Positions 19,945-28,392 of a stretch of 48,492 nt of DNA are shown piece by piece (position 1 is the stretch's first letter; each line of letters opens with the position of its first letter). Made by a program: the position numbers and the translations under genes. Origin of the DNA: Lachnospiraceae bacterium (GTDB lineage Bacteria; Bacillota; Clostridia; Lachnospirales; Lachnospiraceae); contig JALERT010000121.1 in the NCBI GenBank assembly GCA_022764445.1, forward strand, positions 1-48,492, read 5' to 3'. The notes under the pieces were generated by a model. The model was not told the origin of the DNA and did no database searches. It worked only from the letters and a program-made list of their open reading frames with translations.

Positions 19945-22125
19945 ATGAATAAAAAAAATAACTCTTACAAAATTACTTTTATACTTTATTTTACGTTATT
20001 TACATTAATTCTTGGTTTAGGTATTCTATCCAATCAGACTTTAAGCAAGGCTGCCAAAAAACCTTATCTTACTTCAAGTTCTGCAACAATTTTTGTTAAT
20101 GGCACATATACAATATCTGTCAAAAATAAAATAGCCCATTCAACCTGTTTCTTCACATCAAATAAAACAAAAGTAGCAAAAGTTAACTCTAAAGGTACAG
20201 TAACAGGATTAAAAAAAGGAACTGCCCAGATAAAAGTACGTTATAAGTTAAAAGGTAAATTCCATACAATAGGTTCTTTTAACGTTACAGTTAAAAAGGC
20301 TACTATTAATTCTAAATATTATAAAGAAGACTATTATATGACAACCGGACAAACACTGCCCGCTTCAACATATCTGAATACAGTCAATACAGCAGCTACA
20401 TATAATATTACAAGTTCAGATGAAAATATTGCAACCGGAAGTTCAGATGGCACAATAACAGCCCTTAAAGCAGGTAAAGTGTCTTTATCTATTAACGAAG
20501 TATACAATAAAAAAAGTCGTAAAATCGGTTCAGTTATTTTAACTATAACAGGTTCTTCTTTAAAAACTAAAGATGTAAAGATGCCTTATAATTCAACTTT
20601 AAACATCACTCAGTTTATTGAAGATTTTAACAAAACGTCCATATACACACTTAACTCAAGCGATACAAGCCTCGTATCAGTTAAAGATAATATATTATTA
20701 TCAGCTTCATCAGGCATAGACAATAAAACATGTACTATTACTGTATGTGAAACAACATTAGATGATAATGCCACACACACTGTAGGAACATTTACTGTAT
20801 CACTTACCAACTCTGCTTATATCGCTGATGAAAATCAGACTGTATATCTTGGTATAGGAGACAGACTTGAAATAGGTGCAGAAGACAATATTTGTATTTC
20901 AAATCCTAATAAATATGCAACATATACTATAGTTCCGTCAGAAGAACCGACGGAAACAACAGTTCTTTCCGACAACCTGGTTGCACAAAAGTACGGGCCG
21001 ACAGAAGTTTCTATTAAAGAAACAATTAATGGTAAGTCAACTATTCTTCTTAATAAAATTAAAGTTATAGTAGAAAAAGCATCTATACGAGATGAACTTT
21101 TAACAGATGGATTTACTACATCAGTCGGTGGTGATACATACGGCAAGTATCCTGTAAAATGCCGCAATCATAACTATATATATTCTTATGAAGTAGAGAA
21201 TAAAAATGTATGTGATGCAAATCCTGCCGGAAACCATCCTGACGAGGATTATCTCATTATTAATCCAAAAATAGTTCAAACTACTCGTATTACAGTATAT
21301 GAAAAAACATCAGTTTCTTCTACTAAACGAACAAAAGTTGGCTCGTTTGCTGTTATAGTAACGGCTGATAACTCTGTACCCCTTAATCCTTATAATATAA
21401 ACGCAAGTGATATTATTAAAGCCCTTTCTGTTACATGTAATGGTAAAACATATTCTGCCGACGTAAGCAATGATGATATGACCTGTTCATTTACAGATAA
21501 AAATAATAATGGAACAATTGATTATGGTACGAATTTAGAAAATATTACAGCAAATGATTTTAATATAACATTTAAAAAGGCAAAATATACAATTCAAAGT
21601 GCTGATTCAACTAATGGTTCTGACTGGACATTTATAATTGGTCTTGGCAAGAACGATAATGATAGTTCCGGTAATGAAGAATCAACTGCAGAATTAAATG
21701 TTTCACTTAGAACCAGCGATTTTAAAACGTCTTCTATTTTAAAGAATATTATGGTACAGCTTGGTCCGACAACTAAGACAATTACACAGACAACACCATT
21801 TTATTATAATAATAGCATGATGCAATTTGATGATGACAATAAAAACTTTGAGATACAGTTCACTCCTGCACAATATATATCAGCAGGCGCTACTGAATAT
21901 AAAAATGGTGCTGACAATCCTGTCTATCTTAGAGATCTTAAAAATGTACGTTGTTTCGTTACACCTAATACATTTAACAGTAAAACCAATCCAACAGGTA
22001 ATGCTGCCGTAACACGTATAACGGATCCAATATCAGATGATAATGAAGAGTGGACATTTACAATTACATTTGATGACGGCACTACCGAAGATTGTACTGT
22101 AAGACTCGAAGTAAGCTATAATTAA
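19945..22125 (+). CDS. Large secreted Ig-like (Big_2-type) domain protein
   Basis: 726 aa, signal peptide; KVAKVNSKGTVTGLKKGTAQIKVRYK and NIATGSSDGTITALKAGKVSLSI Big_2 signatures. Confidence 0.85.
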   Translation: MNKKNNSYKITFILYFTLFTLILGLGILSNQTLSKAAKKPYLTSSSATIFVNGTYTISVKNKIAHSTCFFTSNKTKVAKVNSKGTVTGLKKGTAQIKVRYKLKGKFHTIGSFNVTVKKATINSKYYKEDYYMTTGQTLPASTYLNTVNTAATYNITSSDENIATGSSDGTITALKAGKVSLSINEVYNKKSRKIGSVILTITGSSLKTKDVKMPYNSTLNITQFIEDFNKTSIYTLNSSDTSLVSVKDNILLSASSGIDNKTCTITVCETTLDDNATHTVGTFTVSLTNSAYIADENQTVYLGIGDRLEIGAEDNICISNPNKYATYTIVPSEEPTETTVLSDNLVAQKYGPTEVSIKETINGKSTILLNKIKVIVEKASIRDELLTDGFTTSVGGDTYGKYPVKCRNHNYIYSYEVENKNVCDANPAGNHPDEDYLIINPKIVQTTRITVYEKTSVSSTKRTKVGSFAVIVTADNSVPLNPYNINASDIIKALSVTCNGKTYSADVSNDDMTCSFTDKNNNGTIDYGTNLENITANDFNITFKKAKYTIQSADSTNGSDWTFIIGLGKNDNDSSGNEESTAELNVSLRTSDFKTSSILKNIMVQLGPTTKTITQTTPFYYNNSMMQFDDDNKNFEIQFTPAQYISAGATEYKNGADNPVYLRDLKNVRCFVTPNTFNSKTNPTGNAAVTRITDPISDDNEEWTFTITFDDGTTEDCTVRLEVSYN

Positions 22126-22157
22126 ACCATATACAGAAAGGATTTAAATAATTTACT

Positions 22158-22787
22158 ATGACTAATACAAAAGGACATTTTATTGTATTTGAAGGCATAG
22201 ACGGATGTGGCAAAACAACACAGATATCACTGCTAAAAAAAAGAATTGAACAAAACGGAGCAAGATGTTTTGAAACAAAAGAACCAAGTGACGGACCTGT
22301 AGGTTCCATGATAAGACAATGTCTTACAGGAAGAATTAAAGTAGACGAAAGCACACTGGCTGCACTATTTGCAGCTGATCGTCTTGATCACATCAATAAT
22401 ACAACAGATGGTCTTTCTATTAAGATTAATGATGGAATAAATGTCATATCTGATCGATTTATTCTTTCAACATATGCTTACCAGAGTGTAAGAGTTCCAT
22501 TAGACTGGGTTATGAATATGAACTCATTAGCAGCTTCTTTACTCAAGCCTGATTATCATATATTTATAGATGTGGAACCCGATATTACTTTGGAGCGCAT
22601 GTCTAAAGGAAGATTTCATACAGAACTCTTTGAAAATAAAAAGAGACTTACAGAAGTTCGTAACAGATACTTTGAATTAATTGATAAGCTCAAAGATACA
22701 GAAAATATAATTATCATAGATGGTAATCAGGGTATTGATGATATTTCAGAAGAAATATGGTCAAAAGTCTCACACTTATTTAAATAA
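22158..22787 (+). CDS. tmk: Thymidylate kinase
   Basis: FIVFEGIDGCGKTTQISLL; DRFILSTYAYQ; followed by yaaR-holB. Confidence 0.95.
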   Translation: MTNTKGHFIVFEGIDGCGKTTQISLLKKRIEQNGARCFETKEPSDGPVGSMIRQCLTGRIKVDESTLAALFAADRLDHINNTTDGLSIKINDGINVISDRFILSTYAYQSVRVPLDWVMNMNSLAASLLKPDYHIFIDVEPDITLERMSKGRFHTELFENKKRLTEVRNRYFELIDKLKDTENIIIIDGNQGIDDISEEIWSKVSHLFK

Positions 22788-22814
22788 TTATAAATATAAG
22801 CGAAACTTTATTAA

Positions 22815-22859
22815 GCTGTATGTCGATTATTATATATAATTGATGTACAGCTTTTTTTG
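22815..22859 (+). terminator. Intrinsic terminator after tmk
   Basis: AAGCTGTAtgtcgATTAT..ATAATtgatgTACAGCTTTTTTT. Confidence 0.8.
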
Positions 22860-22929
22860 ACACTAATCTTATAAAATGATATACTAAAAGATATTTAGAA
22901 GCTTATTTAGCCAGAAAGGAGTGTCACTG

Positions 22930-23370
22930 ATGGAGATAAAAGTTACACCCATGCAACAGCTTCAGCAGATGGAACAAAAAGTTCAGACTCCCGATACGGA
23001 CAGTTCTTTTCGTTTTACTCTTCTTAGTACGATAGAAGAACAGGAACTTCAGGCATCCCTATCAATTATGATGGAAGATATTACACAACAGGGATATAAG
23101 CTTGGTAAACGTATGGATATCCGTGATATGAAACTCTATAGAAAACTTATACAGGAATTTATGAATGAGGTTGCATCCCACTCTCACAAATTCAGTCGTG
23201 AAAATTTTCTTGACAAAAAGGGACGTCATCGTGTGTATGGTATAATAAAACAGGTAAATCAGACATTGGACGAACTCGCTGCTGAGCTTCTTAAAGATGA
23301 AAAGGACCACATAACTATATTAAGCAAAATAGATGAAATACGTGGACTGCTTCTCGATATTTTCACCTGA
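22930..23370 (+). CDS. YaaR family (DUF327) protein
   Basis: ~146 aa; position between tmk and hol[28 protein letters not shown] and [13 protein letters not shown] typical of DUF327. ATG at 22930 after AAAGGAG. Confidence 0.88.
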   Translation: MEIKVTPMQQLQQMEQKVQTPDTDSSFRFTLLSTIEEQELQASLSIMMEDITQQGYKLGKRMDIRDMKLYRKLIQEFMNEVASHSHKFSRENFLDKKGRHRVYGIIKQVNQTLDELAAELLKDEKDHITILSKIDEIRGLLLDIFT

Positions 23371-23399
23371 CATTCACGTAATTTCCAATGGAGACGACT

Positions 23400-24389
23400 A
23401 TGGCAAATTTTAAAGATATAATTGGACAGGAACAAATTAAAAAGCATTTACAAAAGGCGATAAATCAGAACAGTATTTCCCATGCATACATATTCTGCGG
23501 AGAATCCGGTTCGGGAAGACACACTCTTGCTGACGCATTTGCCAAGGCAATACAATGTGAAGATAAAACAGCAGACATTGACTCCTGCTGTAAGTGCAAA
23601 TCCTGCATACAGGCAGAATCACATAATCATCCTGACATTAAGTACATTACTCATGAAAAACTTAGTATAAGTGTCGATGATATAAGAGAACAATTAAATA
23701 ACGATATAACCATTAAACCATACAGCAGTGAACATAAGATATATATCATTCCTGATGCTAATAAAATGACTGAGGAAGCTCAGAATGCTTTATTAAAAAC
23801 GATAGAAGAGCCACCTGCATACGCAGTGATTATACTTCTTACGGATAACATTACAAGTCTGCTTCCAACTATACAGTCAAGATGTATAACATTAACCATG
23901 AAACCATTATCAAAGAATGATATAGCTGCTTATCTTACTTCCAAACTTCAGATGGAACCGGAGCGTGCAGAGATTGCTGCCGGTTTCTGTCAGGGCAATA
24001 TGGGCAAAGCTATTCGTTTTGCATGCTCGGAAGATTTTCAAAATATGAAAGATCAGGTTCTTCTTCTTCTTAAACACATTGATACAATGGATGTACCTGC
24101 AATCATGGAAGTAATACGTGGTTTTGCACAGCACAAATCCCAGATATATGATTATCTTGATCTCATTCTTTTATGGTACAGAGATGTCCTTATGTTTAAA
24201 GTTACAAAAGATGCTAATCTTCTATTATATAGTGACGAATATCATGATATTTCAAAGCAGGCATCAAGCAGAAACTATGAAGACATAGAAAATATCATTA
24301 AGGCTATCGATAAGGCAAAAGTCAGACTTGAAGCTAACGTTAACTTTGATGTGGCAATAGAACTCATGGTACTGACAATAAAAGATTAA
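23400..24389 (+). CDS. holB: DNA polymerase III delta-prime subunit
   Basis: IIGQEQIKKHLQKAINQNSISHAYIFCGESGSGRHTLADAFAKAIQC; Zn-binding CCKCKSC; NALLKTIEEPP. Confidence 0.94.
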   Translation: MANFKDIIGQEQIKKHLQKAINQNSISHAYIFCGESGSGRHTLADAFAKAIQCEDKTADIDSCCKCKSCIQAESHNHPDIKYITHEKLSISVDDIREQLNNDITIKPYSSEHKIYIIPDANKMTEEAQNALLKTIEEPPAYAVIILLTDNITSLLPTIQSRCITLTMKPLSKNDIAAYLTSKLQMEPERAEIAAGFCQGNMGKAIRFACSEDFQNMKDQVLLLLKHIDTMDVPAIMEVIRGFAQHKSQIYDYLDLILLWYRDVLMFKVTKDANLLLYSDEYHDISKQASSRNYEDIENIIKAIDKAKVRLEANVNFDVAIELMVLTIKD

Positions 24390-24405
24390 AGAGATGAGGT
24401 GTATT

Positions 24406-25623
24406 ATGATACTAATAATCGGAGTAAAATTTCGAAAATCCGGTAAAGTATATTATTTTGATCCATGTAATTTTGACATTACAAAAGGAAATCATGTAAT
24501 TGTTGAAACAGCTCGCGGCATAGAATATGGAACTGTTGTTCTCGGTCCCAAAAAAGTAACAGATGACAAAGTTGTCCAGCCTTTAAAACCTGTTATCCGA
24601 ATCGCAACACCTGAAGACGACTCAATAAATGAGGATAACATGATAAAAGAAAAAGAAGCTTTTGATGTCTGTTTAGAAAAAATCAAAAAACATGAACTCA
24701 ATATGAAATTAATTGATTCAGAATATACATTTGACAAAAATAAGCTTCTATTCTATTTCACAGCTGATGGCCGTATCGACTTTCGTGAACTTGTAAAAGA
24801 CCTTGCTTCCATTTTCCGTACACGAATTGAATTAAGACAGATTGGTGTACGTGATGAAACTAAAATCATAGGTGGAATTGCAATATGTGGACGTCCTTTA
24901 TGCTGTCACACATATCTTTCTGATTTTGCACCTGTCTCTATAAAGATGGCAAAAGAACAGAATCTTTCATTAAATCCTACTAAGATATCAGGTGTCTGCG
25001 GAAGACTTATGTGTTGTCTCAAAAACGAAGAAGAAGCATATGAGTACCTTAACAGTACCCTTCCACATATTAATTCAGAAGTAAAAACTTCAGATGGATA
25101 TAATGGAATTGTGCAAAGTGTAAATGTACTCAAACAAAAAGTTAAAGTAATAATAACTAAAGATAATGATGAAAAAGATGTTCGTGAATATCATGTTGAT
25201 GACTTATCTTTTGAAAAGAAAAACACCTCAAATTCTGCACCTGTAGCAGTCCCTCTGCCTGATGAAACCCTTGATGCGGATGCATTAAAAGAACTTGAAC
25301 AGATGGAACAGGGTGATATTGAAGATCTTGTGGATGAAGAGGAAGTTCAGAAACCAACTAATAAAAAGACATATAATAAAAACAACAATGATAATTCAAC
25401 CGGAAGGCAGTCCAAAAATAATCATCCACAACATGATAAACACTATTCTAAGGAATATAAATACAATAGAGATAATAATTTTTCAAAGGACAACCGTCAA
25501 AATAAAGATATAAAAAACCAACACAATAATTACAACAATCGTCCTTATAAGAATCAAAACGGCAGACGAAATAACAACCGCCGTTCTTCTTCAGGCGGTT
25601 ATACAAACCAAAATAATTTCTAA
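24406..25623 (+). CDS. ricT: PSP1 / RicT (YaaT) family regulatory protein with an Asn/Lys/Arg-rich C-terminal tail
   Basis: VRDETKIIGGIAICGRPLCCHTYLSDFAPVSIKMAKEQNLSLNPTKISGVCGRLMCCLKNE; the tail after ~residue 310 is N/K/R/Y-rich. Confidence 0.93.
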   Translation: MILIIGVKFRKSGKVYYFDPCNFDITKGNHVIVETARGIEYGTVVLGPKKVTDDKVVQPLKPVIRIATPEDDSINEDNMIKEKEAFDVCLEKIKKHELNMKLIDSEYTFDKNKLLFYFTADGRIDFRELVKDLASIFRTRIELRQIGVRDETKIIGGIAICGRPLCCHTYLSDFAPVSIKMAKEQNLSLNPTKISGVCGRLMCCLKNEEEAYEYLNSTLPHINSEVKTSDGYNGIVQSVNVLKQKVKVIITKDNDEKDVREYHVDDLSFEKKNTSNSAPVAVPLPDETLDADALKELEQMEQGDIEDLVDEEEVQKPTNKKTYNKNNNDNSTGRQSKNNHPQHDKHYSKEYKYNRDNNFSKDNRQNKDIKNQHNNYNNRPYKNQNGRRNNNRRSSSGGYTNQNNF

Positions 25624-25645
25624 TATACCGGAGTTTATTCACCAT

Positions 25646-26389
25646 ATGAATGAAAAAGATTTTTTACGAGATGGAGAACGTTTTGATGATTTACAGCGTA
25701 ACAACTATAAAATAATTCAAAATCCTGATAAGTTTTGTTTTGGTATGGATGCAGTGCTTCTATCTCATTTTACTACACTTAGAAAAAGAGATAACGTCCT
25801 CGATCTTGGAACAGGTACAGGAATACTTCCTATTCTTTTATCTGCAAAAACAGACGCAGAACATTTTGATGCACTTGAGATACAGGAAGAAAGTGTTGAT
25901 ATGGCAAAAAGAAGTGTCATGTTTAATCACCTTGAAGACAGGATAAATATAATTCATGGAGATATAAAGGAAGCTTCATCTATTTTTGATGTGGCTTCCT
26001 TTGATGCGATTACAACAAATCCACCATATATGAATAACAACCATGGACTTAAAAATCCCGATATGCCAAAAGCTATTGCAAGGCATGAAATACTCTGCAC
26101 TTTTGATGATATTGCAAGAGAAAGTTCCAGACTCCTTAAGCCTCATGGAAGATTATACATGGTTCACAGGCCATTCCGACTTGCAGAAATAATCAATACA
26201 CTAAATAAATATCGTCTTGAAACAAAAAGGATATGCCTGGTCTATCCATTTATTGACAAAGAACCAAATATGGTTTTAATCGAAGCAGTAAAAGATGGTA
26301 ATCCGATGGTTAAATTTGAACCGCCAATAATTGTGTATGAAGCTCCCGGAAGATATACTGAACAGATTATGAAAATATACGGATACTAA
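25646..26389 (+). CDS. tRNA1(Val) (adenine(37)-N6)-methyltransferase family (YabB/TrmN6)
   Basis: VLDLGTGTGILPILL SAM motif; TTNPPYM catalytic NPPY; between ricT and rsmI. Confidence 0.92.
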   Translation: MNEKDFLRDGERFDDLQRNNYKIIQNPDKFCFGMDAVLLSHFTTLRKRDNVLDLGTGTGILPILLSAKTDAEHFDALEIQEESVDMAKRSVMFNHLEDRINIIHGDIKEASSIFDVASFDAITTNPPYMNNNHGLKNPDMPKAIARHEILCTFDDIARESSRLLKPHGRLYMVHRPFRLAEIINTLNKYRLETKRICLVYPFIDKEPNMVLIEAVKDGNPMVKFEPPIIVYEAPGRYTEQIMKIYGY

Positions 26390-26402
26390 ACGGAGGTAAT
26401 TT

Positions 26403-27248
26403 ATGTCAGGGACACTTTATTTATGTGCTACACCAATAGGTAATCTGGAAGATATTACTTTCAGGGTTTTACGAACACTTAAAGAAGCAGATCTTATTGC
26501 AGCAGAAGATACACGCAATACGATAAAGCTCCTAAACCATTTTGAAATAAAAACACCTATGACAAGCTATCATGAATACAATAAAGTTGACAAGGCAGCC
26601 TATCTTGTTAATAAACTAATTGAAGGTACCAATATTGCACTTGTTACAGATGCAGGAACTCCTGGTATATCAGATCCCGGTGAAGAAATTGTCAGGCAGG
26701 CATATGAAGCCGGAATACGTGTAACATCTCTTCCCGGTGCATGCGCATGTATTACAGCTCTGACATTATCAGGTCTATCTACAAGAAGATTTGCATTTGA
26801 AGCATTTCTTCCTACAGATAAAAAAGAACGCAAAGCTATACTTGATTCTCTTATAACAGAAACACGTACTACTATAATATATGAGGCTCCCCATCATCTT
26901 CTTTCAACCCTTGAGGAATTATATAATGCTATAGGAGACCGTAAAATCACTCTTTGCAGAGAGCTTACAAAACTTCATGAAACAATTCAGCTTATGACTA
27001 TTTCCTCTGCTATTACTTATTACAGAGAAAACCAGCCAAAAGGTGAATACGTCCTGGTTATATCAGGCAGAACGCTTAAAGAGCTGGAAGAAGAAAAACA
27101 ACAGTCATGGGAAAAGATATCACTTAATGAGCACATGGATATCTATCTTTCCAAAGGGCTCGATAAAAAAGAAGCAATGAAAAAAGTAGCTAAAGACAGA
27201 GGTATTTCCAAACGAGATGTGTATCAGGCTTTATTATCGGAACAATAA
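26403..27248 (+). CDS. rsmI: 16S rRNA (cytidine(1402)-2'-O)-methyltransferase
   Basis: LYLCATPIGNLEDITFRVLRTLKEADLIAAEDTRNT; LVTDAGTPGISDPG. Confidence 0.96.
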   Translation: MSGTLYLCATPIGNLEDITFRVLRTLKEADLIAAEDTRNTIKLLNHFEIKTPMTSYHEYNKVDKAAYLVNKLIEGTNIALVTDAGTPGISDPGEEIVRQAYEAGIRVTSLPGACACITALTLSGLSTRRFAFEAFLPTDKKERKAILDSLITETRTTIIYEAPHHLLSTLEELYNAIGDRKITLCRELTKLHETIQLMTISSAITYYRENQPKGEYVLVISGRTLKELEEEKQQSWEKISLNEHMDIYLSKGLDKKEAMKKVAKDRGISKRDVYQALLSEQ

Positions 27249-27338
27249 ATTTAAAAATTAGGTTATCAACTATTTTTTTGACGCCTTAATATATAAAGTA
27301 ATAAAAATATGAATATTTTTTACAAAACTGGTAAGAAT

Positions 27339-27367
27339 GATTGACAAACCAATTAAGGAGGTCAATC
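27339..27367 (+). repeat. Inverted repeat GATTGAC/GTCAATC bracketing the Shine-Dalgarno sequence
   Basis: GATTGAC (27339-27345) / GTCAATC (27361-27367), AAGGAG in the loop, ATG at 27368. Confidence 0.6.
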
Positions 27368-27796
27368 ATGAAACGTCTTTATACAACACATTTTTTATCT
27401 AAATCATTTGCAATATCTCTGTCATTATTGTGCTGGATAGCAGTACTTTTTAACTTTTCAGCAGGACATACCAACTCATCTGCCCAGGCTGTTACAGCTT
27501 TTTCCACTTCCTCTGTAAATTGTCCTGATTATTCACCTGAAATCAAAATGATAAATAAAAACACATATGAATTATCGTACAATAATACTTTTGATATACT
27601 TAAACAGTATGATAAAAACTTAAGCCTGATTTCTTCTTATACGGCTGATAATTATACAGATTATTATTTTTACAGTCCTAAATTATGTAATGAAAAAAAC
27701 ATTACACCTGTTTCAAACGGATTTAATATACACCTTGCCATAACGAAATCCGGAAAAGTATATCTTGGACTCCCATACATCGATTACGACTTTTAA
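27368..27796 (+). CDS. Small secreted protein of unknown function
   Basis: ~142 aa, signal peptide, AAGGAGGTCAATC RBS; IKMINKNTYELSYNN resembles IRCINSRTYKLSFES of the 33826 protein. Confidence 0.7.
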   Translation: MKRLYTTHFLSKSFAISLSLLCWIAVLFNFSAGHTNSSAQAVTAFSTSSVNCPDYSPEIKMINKNTYELSYNNTFDILKQYDKNLSLISSYTADNYTDYYFYSPKLCNEKNITPVSNGFNIHLAITKSGKVYLGLPYIDYDF

Positions 27797-27797
27797 A

Positions 27798-28169
27798 CTA
27801 TTTTTCAAGATTGCACTTATGACATCTTCTTCTCTGTCTTCTATATCCCATCTCACTGCACATCATAACCTGCACTAAGGCAATCAGCCATTTTCTGCCC
27901 TCTTCATCACCACATCCTTTATAATTATTTTTCTTGCATATTCTCCTCACTATTCGCTCTACACTGACTTTATCCGGACACTGATCATACATCAAGCTCC
28001 CATCATATTCCATCCTGTCACAGGCTTCCTCTACATCACGTTGTAAGCCTGCTACTTCAATCGGATACAAATACTTATTGTCTACATCATTTTCATCTTC
28101 ATTTACTTCTGTAAGTTCAAGCGGAAAAGTCATTGAATTTCCTTTTCCATATAATACATTCCTGCCCAT
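27798..28169 (-). CDS. Conserved-looking hypothetical protein with Cys-rich C-terminus
   Basis: ~123 aa from ATG 28169 (GGAGG upstream); C-terminus CSEMGYRRQRRRCHKCNLEK. Confidence 0.6.
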   Translation of the reverse strand: MGRNVLYGKGNSMTFPLELTEVNEDENDVDNKYLYPIEVAGLQRDVEEACDRMEYDGSLMYDQCPDKVSVERIVRRICKKNNYKGCGDEEGRKWLIALVQVMMCSEMGYRRQRRRCHKCNLEK

Positions 28170-28392
28170 TTTTTCCTCCATAACCACATTTACATATACC
28201 ATAATATATGTATTTTCTTAATAAGTGTTACAGTTTGATTAAAACTTTTCTGTTCAGTTGCCTTTTTCACATAAAAACACTATACTGTAATCATGTCATT
28301 CTTAAAAATATTTTTAAAGAAAATATCATGTAAATAAATGGCAAAATATACTTCTAACAATTACGTATTTATTCAATATATGGAGGATAATT

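Noticed and set aside
22815-22930. Missing yaaQ and yabA as evidence of gene loss
   Set aside because: These genes are present in Bacillus clusters but are not uniformly expected in this lineage; no pseudogene remnant is visible.
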